Positions 1 to 5,824 are shown, numbered from the stretch's first letter. The stretch: 8,509 nt of DNA from Candidatus Poseidoniaceae archaeon (GCA_028822955.1 JAPKCL010000070.1:1-8509), one strand, 5' to 3'. Made by a program: numbers and translations. Notes: generated by a model from the letters alone, not told the origin.

Positions 1-1007
1 TTAACGGGGATGATGCAAGTTTCACCGTTACCGCCGATGCAGTCACCATTGAAGGGGCAACTGTCACAACCCCGGACCAAATCGCAAGTAACGGCGTAGT
101 TCACGTAATCGACAAGGTCCTCATGCCACCGGCTGACCCGGTATTGTCCGATATTCCAACTATCGCTCAATCCACAGGTGTCCACGATTCACTCGTCGCA
201 GCACTCACCAAGGCCAGCCTCGTTGCAACTCTACAAGGAGACGGACCCTTCACCGTGTTCGCTCCAACCGATGCAGCTTTCGCAGCAGCAGGAATCAACC
301 TCGATGACTTTACTACCGAAGCACAAATTGCCACATTGGCTGACATTTTGCTGTTCCACGTAGTTTCAGGTCAAGTGAACGCTGCTGATGTGACCGATGG
401 ACTGGTTGCAGCAGCGGTGAATGGAGATAACCTCACATTCACTGTTTCCAACGGAACAGTTACCGTTAACGGCGCGACCGTTACACTTGCAGATGTTACA
501 GCCAGCAACGGCGTAGTTCACGTCATCGATGCTGTTTTAATGCCTCCAACAGATGTTGTTGAACCTGTATTGCCAGATTGTGACGTGACCGTTGGTATTG
601 CTCCAAGTGGACTCAAATTCAGCCCATCAGAAGTGACCGTTACAGTCGGACAAACAGTTTGCTGGCAATGGGAAGACCAGTCAATGGCCCACAATGTTCG
701 AGAGGTTGATGGCGATAAATCTACTACCTATGCAGTCGATGGTATCACCTCAGGTGCCGCATCTTCAACGGTTGATTTCCGTCATACCTTCGATGTTGAC
801 AGCACGTCCTTCTATTACGCCTGTGAACCTCATTTGGCATCAGGAATGTTCGGCAAGGTCATCGTAGGTGACGGTGGAGTTGTTGTAGTTCCAGCCCCAG
901 ATAACGACATGGATGCTGACGAAGAATCCGTTCCAGGATTCCTCGCCGGTATGGCAACAGTCGCTCTTGCGGGTGCTGCATTTGTTTCATCTCGCCGTGA
1001 TGAGTGA
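1..1007 (+). CDS. Fasciclin repeat / cupredoxin surface protein with PGF-type C-terminal anchor (5' partial)
   Basis: The frame is open from the left edge (first whole codon at 3), so the gene starts outside the window; the ATG at 123 is internal. Counting from codon 3 (334 residues), residues 1-43 are the end of one fasciclin (FAS1) domain, closing with GVVHVIDKVLMPP. Residues about 49-182 are a complete FAS1 domain with the GPFTVFAPTDAAF block, the LLFHVVSGQV block and a matching HVIDAVLMPP end. Residues about 193-290 are a type-1 copper domain: His230 (MAHNV) and the cluster Cys274-x2-His277-x4-Met282 (YYACEPHLASGMFGKV) give the four ligands of halocyanin/plastocyanin. An acidic linker leads to VPGF, a hydrophobic stretch and SSRRDE, resembling the PGF-CTERM signal cleaved by archaeosortase A. 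FAS1 domains usually mediate adhesion and blue copper domains carry electrons. I infer a lipid-anchored cell-surface protein. Cys193 and Cys220 could form a disulfide. Confidence 0.9.
   Translation, partial: NGDDASFTVTADAVTIEGATVTTPDQIASNGVVHVIDKVLMPPADPVLSDIPTIAQSTGVHDSLVAALTKASLVATLQGDGPFTVFAPTDAAFAAAGINLDDFTTEAQIATLADILLFHVVSGQVNAADVTDGLVAAAVNGDNLTFTVSNGTVTVNGATVTLADVTASNGVVHVIDAVLMPPTDVVEPVLPDCDVTVGIAPSGLKFSPSEVTVTVGQTVCWQWEDQSMAHNVREVDGDKSTTYAVDGITSGAASSTVDFRHTFDVDSTSFYYACEPHLASGMFGKVIVGDGGVVVVPAPDNDMDADEESVPGFLAGMATVALAGAAFVSSRRDE
3..548 (+). repeat. Tandem FAS1 domain repeat, 417-nt period
   Basis: The end of the first fasciclin domain (3-131) aligns without gaps to the end of the second (420-548), an offset of 417 nt or 139 codons. 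By my count 29 of 43 residues are identical. At the DNA level, 87-112 and 504-529 match at 24 of 26 bases across the SNGVVHVID block, more than protein conservation alone would require. More copies may lie upstream of the window. Confidence 0.7.
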
Positions 1008-1015
1008 ATTCACTC
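1002..1015. repeat. 14-nt perfect palindrome at convergent stop codons
   Basis: GAGTGAATTCACTC reads the same on both strands and is centred between the two convergent stop codons. Each gene ends in a Glu codon GAG followed by TGA, and the 2-nt spacer AT completes the symmetry. It holds both gene ends. It has no loop and no T-run, so it is not a classical terminator. Confidence 0.75.
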
Positions 1016-2530
1016 CTCAGATGAAGTCTCTTGAGGCTGTTCATCAGGCATCATTGTCCAAACGATGATCGCTGCAAGGATGGCTACGGCGGCTGTGATG
1101 TAGCATGAACCTACCATGCCTTCGACGAACGCATCTTGTGCTGAAGCGATGAGCAATGCTCCATCTGCTCCGTTCTCAGCTCCGATACGCATTGCTGAAG
1201 GGAATGAATTCATCAGAATGTCTTTGTAGGACACGAGCGATTCAGGAATCACTAATGATGACTGATAGATTTGGTTGAGAATACTGCCACCTATTGCGAT
1301 TCCTAATGCACCGCCAATTTCACGGCTTGCATCATTCGTTGCACTTCCAACACCGGCTTTATTGTGCGGAATTGCCTCCATAATCGCAGTTGTTGATGGA
1401 GCCATAGTAAGCCCCATTCCGAGCCCAAGCAGGGCAAACGTCACTGCGATTTGTGCATATGCTGTGCTTCTGTCTACCAACGCAAACAACATCATACCTG
1501 CCGCAACGAGACAAAGACCGAACGTGATGACTTTTCTGCGTCCAAATTTGGCTACAAATTTGTCACTGTTCGCTGCAGCCGGCATTAGGCCAAGCGGTAA
1601 GGGGAAGAACCGGATTGCAGCTTCCAAAGGCGAAAGACCTCGAACCAATTGGAAGTGCAGCATCTGCATGAACATAAACGAGAACATCACAAACATGGCC
1701 AACGCAATAGCCATCAAACCGATGCTGTACTGCCGTTGAGAGAAAAATTCCATTGGTAATAATGGGTGTTCAGCCTTCAATTGCCATTGAACAAATGCCA
1801 CCCCAGTAATGAAAAAGACTACGAAAGCGGTGAGGACATTGAGATTACTCCATCCAAGACTTGGTCCTTCAATGATGCCGTAAAGTAAGGAGCCCAGGGC
1901 AATGACGGAAAGCAATGCTCCCATCCAATCGAGTGGTTTTTCAGTTGCATCCTTGGAACGAGGTACGAGTATGGCGCCCAAAATTAGAGCTAGAACGATT
2001 ACAGGGGCATTAATCAAGAAGACCATTTGCCAATCATAATTTTCGACAGCCCATCCGCCAACAAGTAAACCAATGGGTGCTCCAATTCCTGCCATTGCAG
2101 CCCAAATACCAATCGCTTTTCCACGTTCATCAGGTGGGAATACGACCAACACTACCGACAGTGTAGAAGGCATCACAAGTGCCGCACCTAAACCCATTAC
2201 GGCACGTGCAAAAATAACTTGATTGGAAGTTTGAGCATACAAGGCCGTCCATACTGAAGCACAGGCGACAATGACTAAACCAATCTGTAGTGCGCCTTTT
2301 CGCCCAAACCGATCCCCAAGCGCGCCCATGAGTAACAAAGTACCTCCAAACACAAGTGCATAGGAATCCATAATCCATTGCAATTGACTGTTATTCGCTT
2401 TGAGATCCTTGGAAAGTTCAGGGAGAGCAACATTCAATGTGACGTTGTTCAACATCACAATGACCAGGCTGAGACTCATTACGCCTAGAATCATCCATCT
2501 GTTGTCAGGGTAATTTGTTTCATGTTCCAT
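1010..2530 (-). CDS. MFS efflux transporter, DHA2 (14-TM, EmrB/QacA-type) family
   Basis: The 506-residue membrane protein is the usual length for DHA2 proton-linked drug exporters with 14 membrane helices. Motif A is clear at about residues 69-80 (GALGDRFGRKGA), and the loop sequence YDWQMVFLINAPV at 165-177 is typical. The segment GSATNDASREIGGALG (395-410) resembles actinobacterial members. Two signatures are altered. In motif D1 of helix 1, LNNVTLNVALP has Asn28 where the family normally has the membrane-embedded Asp (LDxTxxNVALP). In motif C, GAPIGLLVGG has Leu at 155 in place of the Pro of GPxxGG. The substrate cannot be told; antimicrobial or lipophilic-cation export is typical of the family. 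The start is the ATG at 2530, with GAGG at 2534-2537 a short 3 nt upstream. It converges on the fasciclin-copper gene and diverges from the hypothetical gene at 2651. A bacterial origin by transfer is plausible but unproven. Confidence 0.92.
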   Translation of the reverse strand: MEHETNYPDNRWMILGVMSLSLVIVMLNNVTLNVALPELSKDLKANNSQLQWIMDSYALVFGGTLLLMGALGDRFGRKGALQIGLVIVACASVWTALYAQTSNQVIFARAVMGLGAALVMPSTLSVVLVVFPPDERGKAIGIWAAMAGIGAPIGLLVGGWAVENYDWQMVFLINAPVIVLALILGAILVPRSKDATEKPLDWMGALLSVIALGSLLYGIIEGPSLGWSNLNVLTAFVVFFITGVAFVQWQLKAEHPLLPMEFFSQRQYSIGLMAIALAMFVMFSFMFMQMLHFQLVRGLSPLEAAIRFFPLPLGLMPAAANSDKFVAKFGRRKVITFGLCLVAAGMMLFALVDRSTAYAQIAVTFALLGLGMGLTMAPSTTAIMEAIPHNKAGVGSATNDASREIGGALGIAIGGSILNQIYQSSLVIPESLVSYKDILMNSFPSAMRIGAENGADGALLIASAQDAFVEGMVGSCYITAAVAILAAIIVWTMMPDEQPQETSSEE

Positions 2531-2564
2531 ATTCCTCGCTTTTGCTTGCGCTTTTCAACCTCAT

Positions 2565-2573
2565 GGATAAATG
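2565..2573 (-). promoter_or_regulatory. Possible TATA-like element for the MFS gene
   Basis: On the minus strand this reads CATTTATCC, centred about 39 nt upstream of the transporter ATG. That would allow a short leader if the start site lies about 25 nt downstream. It is a weak match to the archaeal TATA consensus and no clear BRE is visible, so this is only a candidate in the divergent intergenic region. Confidence 0.2.
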
Positions 2574-2650
2574 CCTTGATTACTTCTCATTTCGTTCATC
2601 TTTTCAACCAAGGGTGCGGCATCTCCAAAAACAAGAGCAGGCTACAGAAC

Positions 2651-3073
2651 ATGAACAGCATGAGCGAACTTCCTCGAAAAAGCCGCGACCTTGACCATTT
2701 GATGGAACAGAACTCGACGGAGTTAGATTTCCTCTCTGCCTATGGAGGTTCGTCTTCAGAAGGAGATGGGGCAGCCCTTTTCTCTGCATTGCGGCGCTTT
2801 CTAAAAGCCGGAAATGTAGTTACTTCACTCAATAAAAAAGAAACTTCGATGACCTTTCCTTTCGGTAAAGCATCCATCGAAGACAATGGTTGTTTGATGA
2901 CATTCAAAGGAAAGAATTTACCTCTTGTAACAAGTGATTTGCAACAAGCAGGATTTACTCAAGGCAAATTGACCAAGACCAGAACGTCCTGTAAAGTCAT
3001 CATGGTAGAATGGGGTATTGAACAACGTAGATTTGTCGAACGTATGGTTGAATATCTCAATCACGGCGAATGA
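2651..3073 (+). CDS. Hypothetical protein, about 140 aa
   Basis: I do not recognise a family. The protein has a charged, probably helical N-terminus (MNSMSELPRKSRDLDHLMEQ), a Ser/Gly-rich stretch (YGGSSSEGDG, about residues 32-41), and then a compact part with alternating strand-like and helical segments (ALRRFLKAGNVV; TSMTFPFGKASI; CLMTFKGKNLPLV; CKVIMVEWG), ending in a helix (RRFVERMVEYLNHGE). There is no signal peptide or membrane segment, so it is probably cytoplasmic. The frame is open back to an ATG at 2522, but that start would overlap the transporter gene and add a Cys/Phe-rich segment unlike the rest. ATG 2651 (or 2660) leaves about 120 bp between the divergent starts. No strong Shine-Dalgarno sequence is visible. 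Its last 17 nt overlap the end of the opposite-strand gene. Divergence from an efflux gene is an arrangement typical of regulators, but I see no helix-turn-helix. Confidence 0.65.
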   Translation: MNSMSELPRKSRDLDHLMEQNSTELDFLSAYGGSSSEGDGAALFSALRRFLKAGNVVTSLNKKETSMTFPFGKASIEDNGCLMTFKGKNLPLVTSDLQQAGFTQGKLTKTRTSCKVIMVEWGIEQRRFVERMVEYLNHGE

Positions 3074-3629
3074 GCACGGTTGCCATCACAAGACTGGTCG
3101 TTGCTAAAGCAAAGCCAAAGCCTGGCATTGCCTCATCAGAGCCGATATCACATGCTCCATCCTTGTAATCAATGCCGTCCCATCCAGTATCTTGTTGGAA
3201 ATAGCAGGAAGACCAAGTTTTGTACCAGTCACCGTTTGGGTAATTCGTGTAGGAATCGTCGCTGTAAATTGCTTTCACTCTCCAGTTTACATAGGTGTGA
3301 TCCGAAGGTGGCGTTACTGAAATCGAGTGGATTTTGTTATCGATTGATGCCTCCATTAAGGACGGAGGGTCGCATACACCGTTATTCGTGCACACTTGTG
3401 TTGTGATCTCGAAACTGGTTCCGTTTTCATAAACATCATCGTCCATTACAACCGTGAGAGACCATGATTCTCCATCGACGGAAGGAGATGTGCGTTTGGA
3501 AATTGAAAACGGGACATCGTCCTCAGAGGGTGACACATCTTGACCTGCAACGGCTTCACTTCCCTGAGCCGCTAAGGGCATGAGCATGATGGTTACGACA
3601 AGCAGAACCATCATCGTGTGGATACGCAT
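3057..3629 (-). CDS. Exported protein with signal peptide and PGF-type C-terminal anchor
   Basis: The 190-residue protein has no recognised central domain. It opens with a signal peptide (MRIHTMMVLL, then a hydrophobic core and PLAAQGSEA, cleavage likely near residues 22-24). The mature part is acidic and rich in Asp, Ser, Thr and Tyr. It has four cysteines (80, 86, 142, 160), enough for two disulfides, and one N-glycosylation sequon (Asn69-Gly-Thr). It ends in MPGF (168-171), a hydrophobic helix and IRRD, the same plan as the tail of the fasciclin-copper protein, so surface anchoring by an archaeosortase-like enzyme is inferred. ATG 3629 is chosen over GTG 3635 because GGTG at 3635-3638 sits 5 nt upstream of it as a Shine-Dalgarno sequence. 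It lies 50 nt downstream of the PUA gene on the same strand. Confidence 0.8.
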   Translation of the reverse strand: MRIHTMMVLLVVTIMLMPLAAQGSEAVAGQDVSPSEDDVPFSISKRTSPSVDGESWSLTVVMDDDVYENGTSFEITTQVCTNNGVCDPPSLMEASIDNKIHSISVTPPSDHTYVNWRVKAIYSDDSYTNYPNGDWYKTWSSCYFQQDTGWDGIDYKDGACDIGSDEAMPGFGFALATTSLVMATVLIRRD

Positions 3630-3650
3630 AAACACACCACTCCGATGTTG

Positions 3651-3658
3651 TATTTATG
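3651..3658 (-). promoter_or_regulatory. Candidate TATA box for the PGF-tailed exported protein
   Basis: The minus strand reads CATAAATA here, centred about 25 nt upstream of the ATG at 3629. This fits an archaeal TATA box in the 50-nt gap after the PUA gene. A T5 run on the minus strand (3668-3672), just after the PUA stop, could end the upstream transcript. The spacing predicts a start site at or near the ATG, which conflicts with use of the GGTG Shine-Dalgarno sequence, so only one of the two signals may be real. Confidence 0.3.
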
Positions 3659-3679
3659 TGTAAGGTGAAAAACCCTCGA

Positions 3680-4171
3680 TTATGGTTCCATGTCCCAAAG
3701 TTCATCGCCAACCCAATGGAGAGTTTTGATACCCTTTCCTTTCGACATGTTCGTGAGGTCATTGGCGTTCATTGTTGACCACCCTATAGCGAGTGGGCGT
3801 TTATGTTTCATATCTCGAATCCACACAAGGTCGCCAACTTTGATACTTGCATCTGCAGCGTGAACTCCAGCCACCATGCAATCTGCACCCTTCATCAAAA
3901 AAGGAATGGCGCCATGATCAACTTCAACCCATTTAGCAGCATCATCGTGTTCGAGGAATCCCCGAAGGGTGAGAAATACGAAACGTTCATTCTCTTCATT
4001 CTTCACTTCGATTGCTTTGGCTATTTTATTCACCAAAACCATTGTCCATGGTCCGTATTCAGCCATTTCAAGAAACGAACCATCAACTTGAAGGTCGATG
4101 CTAAGTGCTTCTTCAAGAGTTGCGAGAAGAGGAGCGACTTTCTTTCGACGAACAGGTCGTCGCTTTTTCAT
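3680..4171 (-). CDS. PUA-domain RNA-binding protein, MCTS1/Tma20-like (COG2016 type)
   Basis: This is a ribosome-associated RNA-binding protein of the family whose eukaryotic members, MCTS1/Tma20, act in translation re-initiation and 40S subunit recycling. Taking the ATG at 4171 gives 163 residues. A very basic N-terminus (MKKRRPVRRKK) leads into a pre-PUA domain to about residue 85. The PUA domain follows: VDHGAIPFLMKGADCMVAGV (matching VDKGAIKFVLSGANIMCPG in MCTS1), then VGDLVWI, RPLAIGWSTMNANDL and the closing KGKGIKTLHWVGDELWDME, which matches the MCTS1 end (KGIGIENIHYLNDGLWHMK). In-frame starts also exist at 4189 (ATG), 4195 (ATG) and 4198 (GTG). I prefer 4171 because the basic start is the family's usual beginning and GTGAT lies 6 nt upstream, but this is not settled. 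It diverges from the FAH gene and sits near two other translation genes. Confidence 0.88.
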   Translation of the reverse strand: MKKRRPVRRKKVAPLLATLEEALSIDLQVDGSFLEMAEYGPWTMVLVNKIAKAIEVKNEENERFVFLTLRGFLEHDDAAKWVEVDHGAIPFLMKGADCMVAGVHAADASIKVGDLVWIRDMKHKRPLAIGWSTMNANDLTNMSKGKGIKTLHWVGDELWDMEP

Positions 4172-4266
4172 ACTCCAATCACGGGTCATGAACATCACAG
4201 GCGACTTCTCTTTTTGACGCTTGGCTAAACCTCGTGCTTGATGAAGGGGAAACGCTTGGTTTGGAT

Positions 4267-4875
4267 ATGGCCCTCTGGTGCACTATCCGAACCTTCGCCA
4301 AACATGCTGCTGAATTAGGCAACCAACAGCCGGAAACACCGATTTTCTTTGTCAAGCCGAATAATTGCCTTCAACGGACTGGGCCCATTTCGGTCTCTTC
4401 ACATCCTGGCGAAGTTCACCATGAAATCGAATGTGTTGTACGTTTGAATGAACATGCACAACCCGAAGCCGTCGCTGTTGGGCTCGATCTTACAGACCGT
4501 TTAACACAAGGTGAACTACGAATGGAGCAATTACCGTGGACGAAAGGAAAGTGTTTCCGCGGCAGTGCTTATGTTGGAGGCTTTGTTGATTGGAAACGCT
4601 CTTTTGAATCTTTGAATGATGGAAAACAAAGTCTTTGCCTGAATCTTTGGGTGAATGACGTCTTGGTCCAATCAGCTTCCCTCTCTGAGATGACGCTTTC
4701 ACCAGCCGTACAAATCGAAGAACTGCTCACATGGGCTCCAGTCTCAGCAGGTGACTATCTGTTCACAGGAACGCCAGCAGGCGTTGGCCAATTATATCCA
4801 AATGACCGAGTTTATGCGACACTTGAATCGCAAGATGGCACTATCTTATCGTTTATTGAAACACAATGCGATTAG
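4267..4875 (+). CDS. Fumarylacetoacetate hydrolase (FAH) family protein
   Basis: FAH-family enzymes of this short single-domain type (about 200 residues, like E. coli YcgM and human FAHD1) act on acylpyruvates or oxaloacetate using a Mg/Mn ion; the exact substrate cannot be read from sequence. From ATG 4267 (202 residues) the catalytic pair His13 and Glu16 is present (AKHAAELG). The metal ligands are Glu53 and Glu55 (VHHEIE) and Asp74 (GLDLTDR). Lys95 and LPWTKGKCF match the FAHD1 LPWTLAKSF block, and TGTPAGVG (167-174) is the C-terminal signature. Odd point: the usual GRNYxxH start is IRTFAKH here. GTG 4234 is an alternative start adding 11 residues; ATG 4267 is preferred because it matches where short family members begin. 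No clear Shine-Dalgarno sequence is seen. rps8e follows 53 nt downstream on the same strand, but a candidate TATA box lies between them. Confidence 0.88.
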   Translation: MALWCTIRTFAKHAAELGNQQPETPIFFVKPNNCLQRTGPISVSSHPGEVHHEIECVVRLNEHAQPEAVAVGLDLTDRLTQGELRMEQLPWTKGKCFRGSAYVGGFVDWKRSFESLNDGKQSLCLNLWVNDVLVQSASLSEMTLSPAVQIEELLTWAPVSAGDYLFTGTPAGVGQLYPNDRVYATLESQDGTILSFIETQCD

Positions 4876-4883
4876 GGTTGCTT

Positions 4884-4892
4884 TCTTATATG
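4884..4892 (+). promoter_or_regulatory. Candidate TATA box for rps8e-srp19
   Basis: The sequence TCTTATATG is centred about 41 nt upstream of the rps8e ATG. A start site about 27 nt downstream would fall near 4915, giving a leader of about 14 nt that just holds the GGTG Shine-Dalgarno sequence (4917-4920). This is the best promoter candidate in the window and suggests rps8e and srp19 can be transcribed apart from the FAH gene. Confidence 0.4.
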
Positions 4893-4928
4893 CCCTGTTG
4901 GTGGCTTTGACTGCAAGGTGGCATAATT

Positions 4929-5309
4929 ATGGCTCAATGGCATGGTATCTCTCGACGTAAACCTAGTGGCGGACGCAAAGTACAGGCTCGTAGCAAGCGT
5001 TCTACGGAAATCTCTTCTGAGAAGCAAATGGCTCTCGTTGGAGAATCAAAGCGTAAGATTTACCGCCGAACTGGCGGAAACACCCTCGTTCGTGTTATGT
5101 CCGAAAACCGAGTCTCAATTAACAATCCAAAGAAGGGAACCACAACTCTCGGAACCATTCACAATGTCATCGAAAATGAATCAGACCCGAACTACGTTCG
5201 ACGAAACATTCTGGTGAAAGGCGCAGTTATCGAAACCGACCAAGGTCGAGTTCAAATTACCTCTCGACCTGGCAAGGATGGCGTTATCAACGGCATTCTC
5301 CTTGACTGA
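4929..5309 (+). CDS. rps8e: 30S ribosomal protein S8e
   Basis: This 126-residue protein is a full-length archaeal S8e, a small-subunit ribosomal protein shared with eukaryotes and absent from bacteria. The family start MxxWxGxSRRKPxGGR appears as MAQWHGISRRKPSGGR. The middle has RRTGGNTLVRV, and the C-terminal half has the hallmark NPxYVRRNILxKGAxIET (DPNYVRRNILVKGAVIET), then TSRPGKDGVINGILLD. The start is ATG 4929 with GGTG 8 nt upstream. It is followed after 56 nt by srp19 on the same strand, so the two are probably co-transcribed. It is basic at the N-terminus, as expected for rRNA binding, and nothing is missing. Confidence 0.97.
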   Translation: MAQWHGISRRKPSGGRKVQARSKRSTEISSEKQMALVGESKRKIYRRTGGNTLVRVMSENRVSINNPKKGTTTLGTIHNVIENESDPNYVRRNILVKGAVIETDQGRVQITSRPGKDGVINGILLD

Positions 5310-5354
5310 AGTCGTTCCGCAGGGTTCAAGTCATTCCCGCCCTTCGGTGCAAAT

Positions 5355-5359
5355 GGTGA
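5355..5359 (+). promoter_or_regulatory. Shine-Dalgarno sequence of srp19 (GGTGA)
   Basis: GGTGA lies 6 nt before the ATG at 5366 and can pair with the conserved archaeal 16S rRNA 3' end (AUCACCUCC). It fixes the srp19 start. The same GGTG core precedes rps8e, ilvE and the PGF-tailed gene, suggesting this is the common ribosome-binding form in this genome. Confidence 0.6.
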
Positions 5360-5365
5360 ATTTAG

Positions 5366-5824
5366 ATGGACCACAATCCTGACCGTATTTGTGTTTGGCC
5401 GGGATATTTTGATACCCGCTCTTCTCGTAGAAGCGGTCGGAGAGTTCCGAAAGATTCTTCAGTCATCAAACCAGAAATTGAAGGTCTCTTTTTAGCATCA
5501 CGTAAACTCGGTTTGAAGAAAATAAAGCGCGAAGAAGGCGTCTCCCATCCATCACGACCTCATCTCAAAGAAGGACGAATGTGGGTATCCCGTGCTGGTT
5601 CAAAACAATCGGTCGGCGCCAACTCAAAAGAAGAACTCCTCCAACTCATCGGTGCGCAATGGCGTCAAATGCAGCGTGAACAAAAGGATGCATCGAATGA
5701 ACGTATTGCCAAAGGTCCTCAAGCAGGCGATCGAAGGGCTCGCTCTCAAAGAAAAACACAAACAAAAGATCCTACCGCTCCCCGACCAAGTTTCAAGAAA
5801 CGTTCAGGTTTCAAGAAGCGTTGA
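5366..5824 (+). CDS. srp19: Signal recognition particle protein SRP19
   Basis: SRP19 binds the 7S SRP RNA and shapes it so that SRP54 can join, allowing targeting of secreted and membrane proteins. The family core fits residues 1 to about 105: RICVWPGYFD (strand 1), SSRRSGRRVPKDSSVIKP (the S-x-x-x-GR-x-x-P RNA-binding signature), then EIEGLFLASRKLGL and HPSRPHLKEGRMWVSRAG. Archaeal SRP19 is usually about 90-105 residues. This one has 152, with an additional tail of about 45 residues rich in Lys, Arg and Gln, ending in two FKKR copies (143-146 and 149-152). The tail is probably disordered and may bind RNA. The gene follows rps8e and ends 1 nt from the opposite-strand ilvE stop. Confidence 0.93.
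   Translation: MDHNPDRICVWPGYFDTRSSRRSGRRVPKDSSVIKPEIEGLFLASRKLGLKKIKREEGVSHPSRPHLKEGRMWVSRAGSKQSVGANSKEELLQLIGAQWRQMQREQKDASNERIAKGPQAGDRRARSQRKTQTKDPTAPRPSFKKRSGFKKR
5790..5822 (+). repeat. Direct repeat of a 15-mer at the srp19 3' end
   Basis: GTTTCAAGAAACGTT (5790-5804) recurs as GTTTCAAGAAGCGTT (5808-5822), 14 of 15 bases identical with an 18-nt period. It encodes the doubled FKKR at the SRP19 C-terminus and looks like a small in-frame tandem duplication. Confidence 0.65.

Noticed and set aside
123..125. ATG 123 as the start of the fasciclin-copper protein
   Set aside because: The 40 codons before it continue the same frame and encode the end of a preceding fasciclin domain, so it is internal.
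1275..1739. 154-codon plus-strand open frame
   Set aside because: It lies wholly antisense to the well-supported MFS transporter, and its composition is that of a reverse-complement shadow of membrane-helix codons.
2522..2650. N-terminal extension of the hypothetical protein back to ATG 2522
   Set aside because: It would overlap the transporter start, fill the only intergenic space for two divergent promoters, and add a Cys/Phe/His-rich segment unlike the rest of the protein.
3803..4228. 141-codon plus-strand open frame
   Set aside because: It is antisense to the PUA-domain gene, whose family match is strong; the frame shows no domain.
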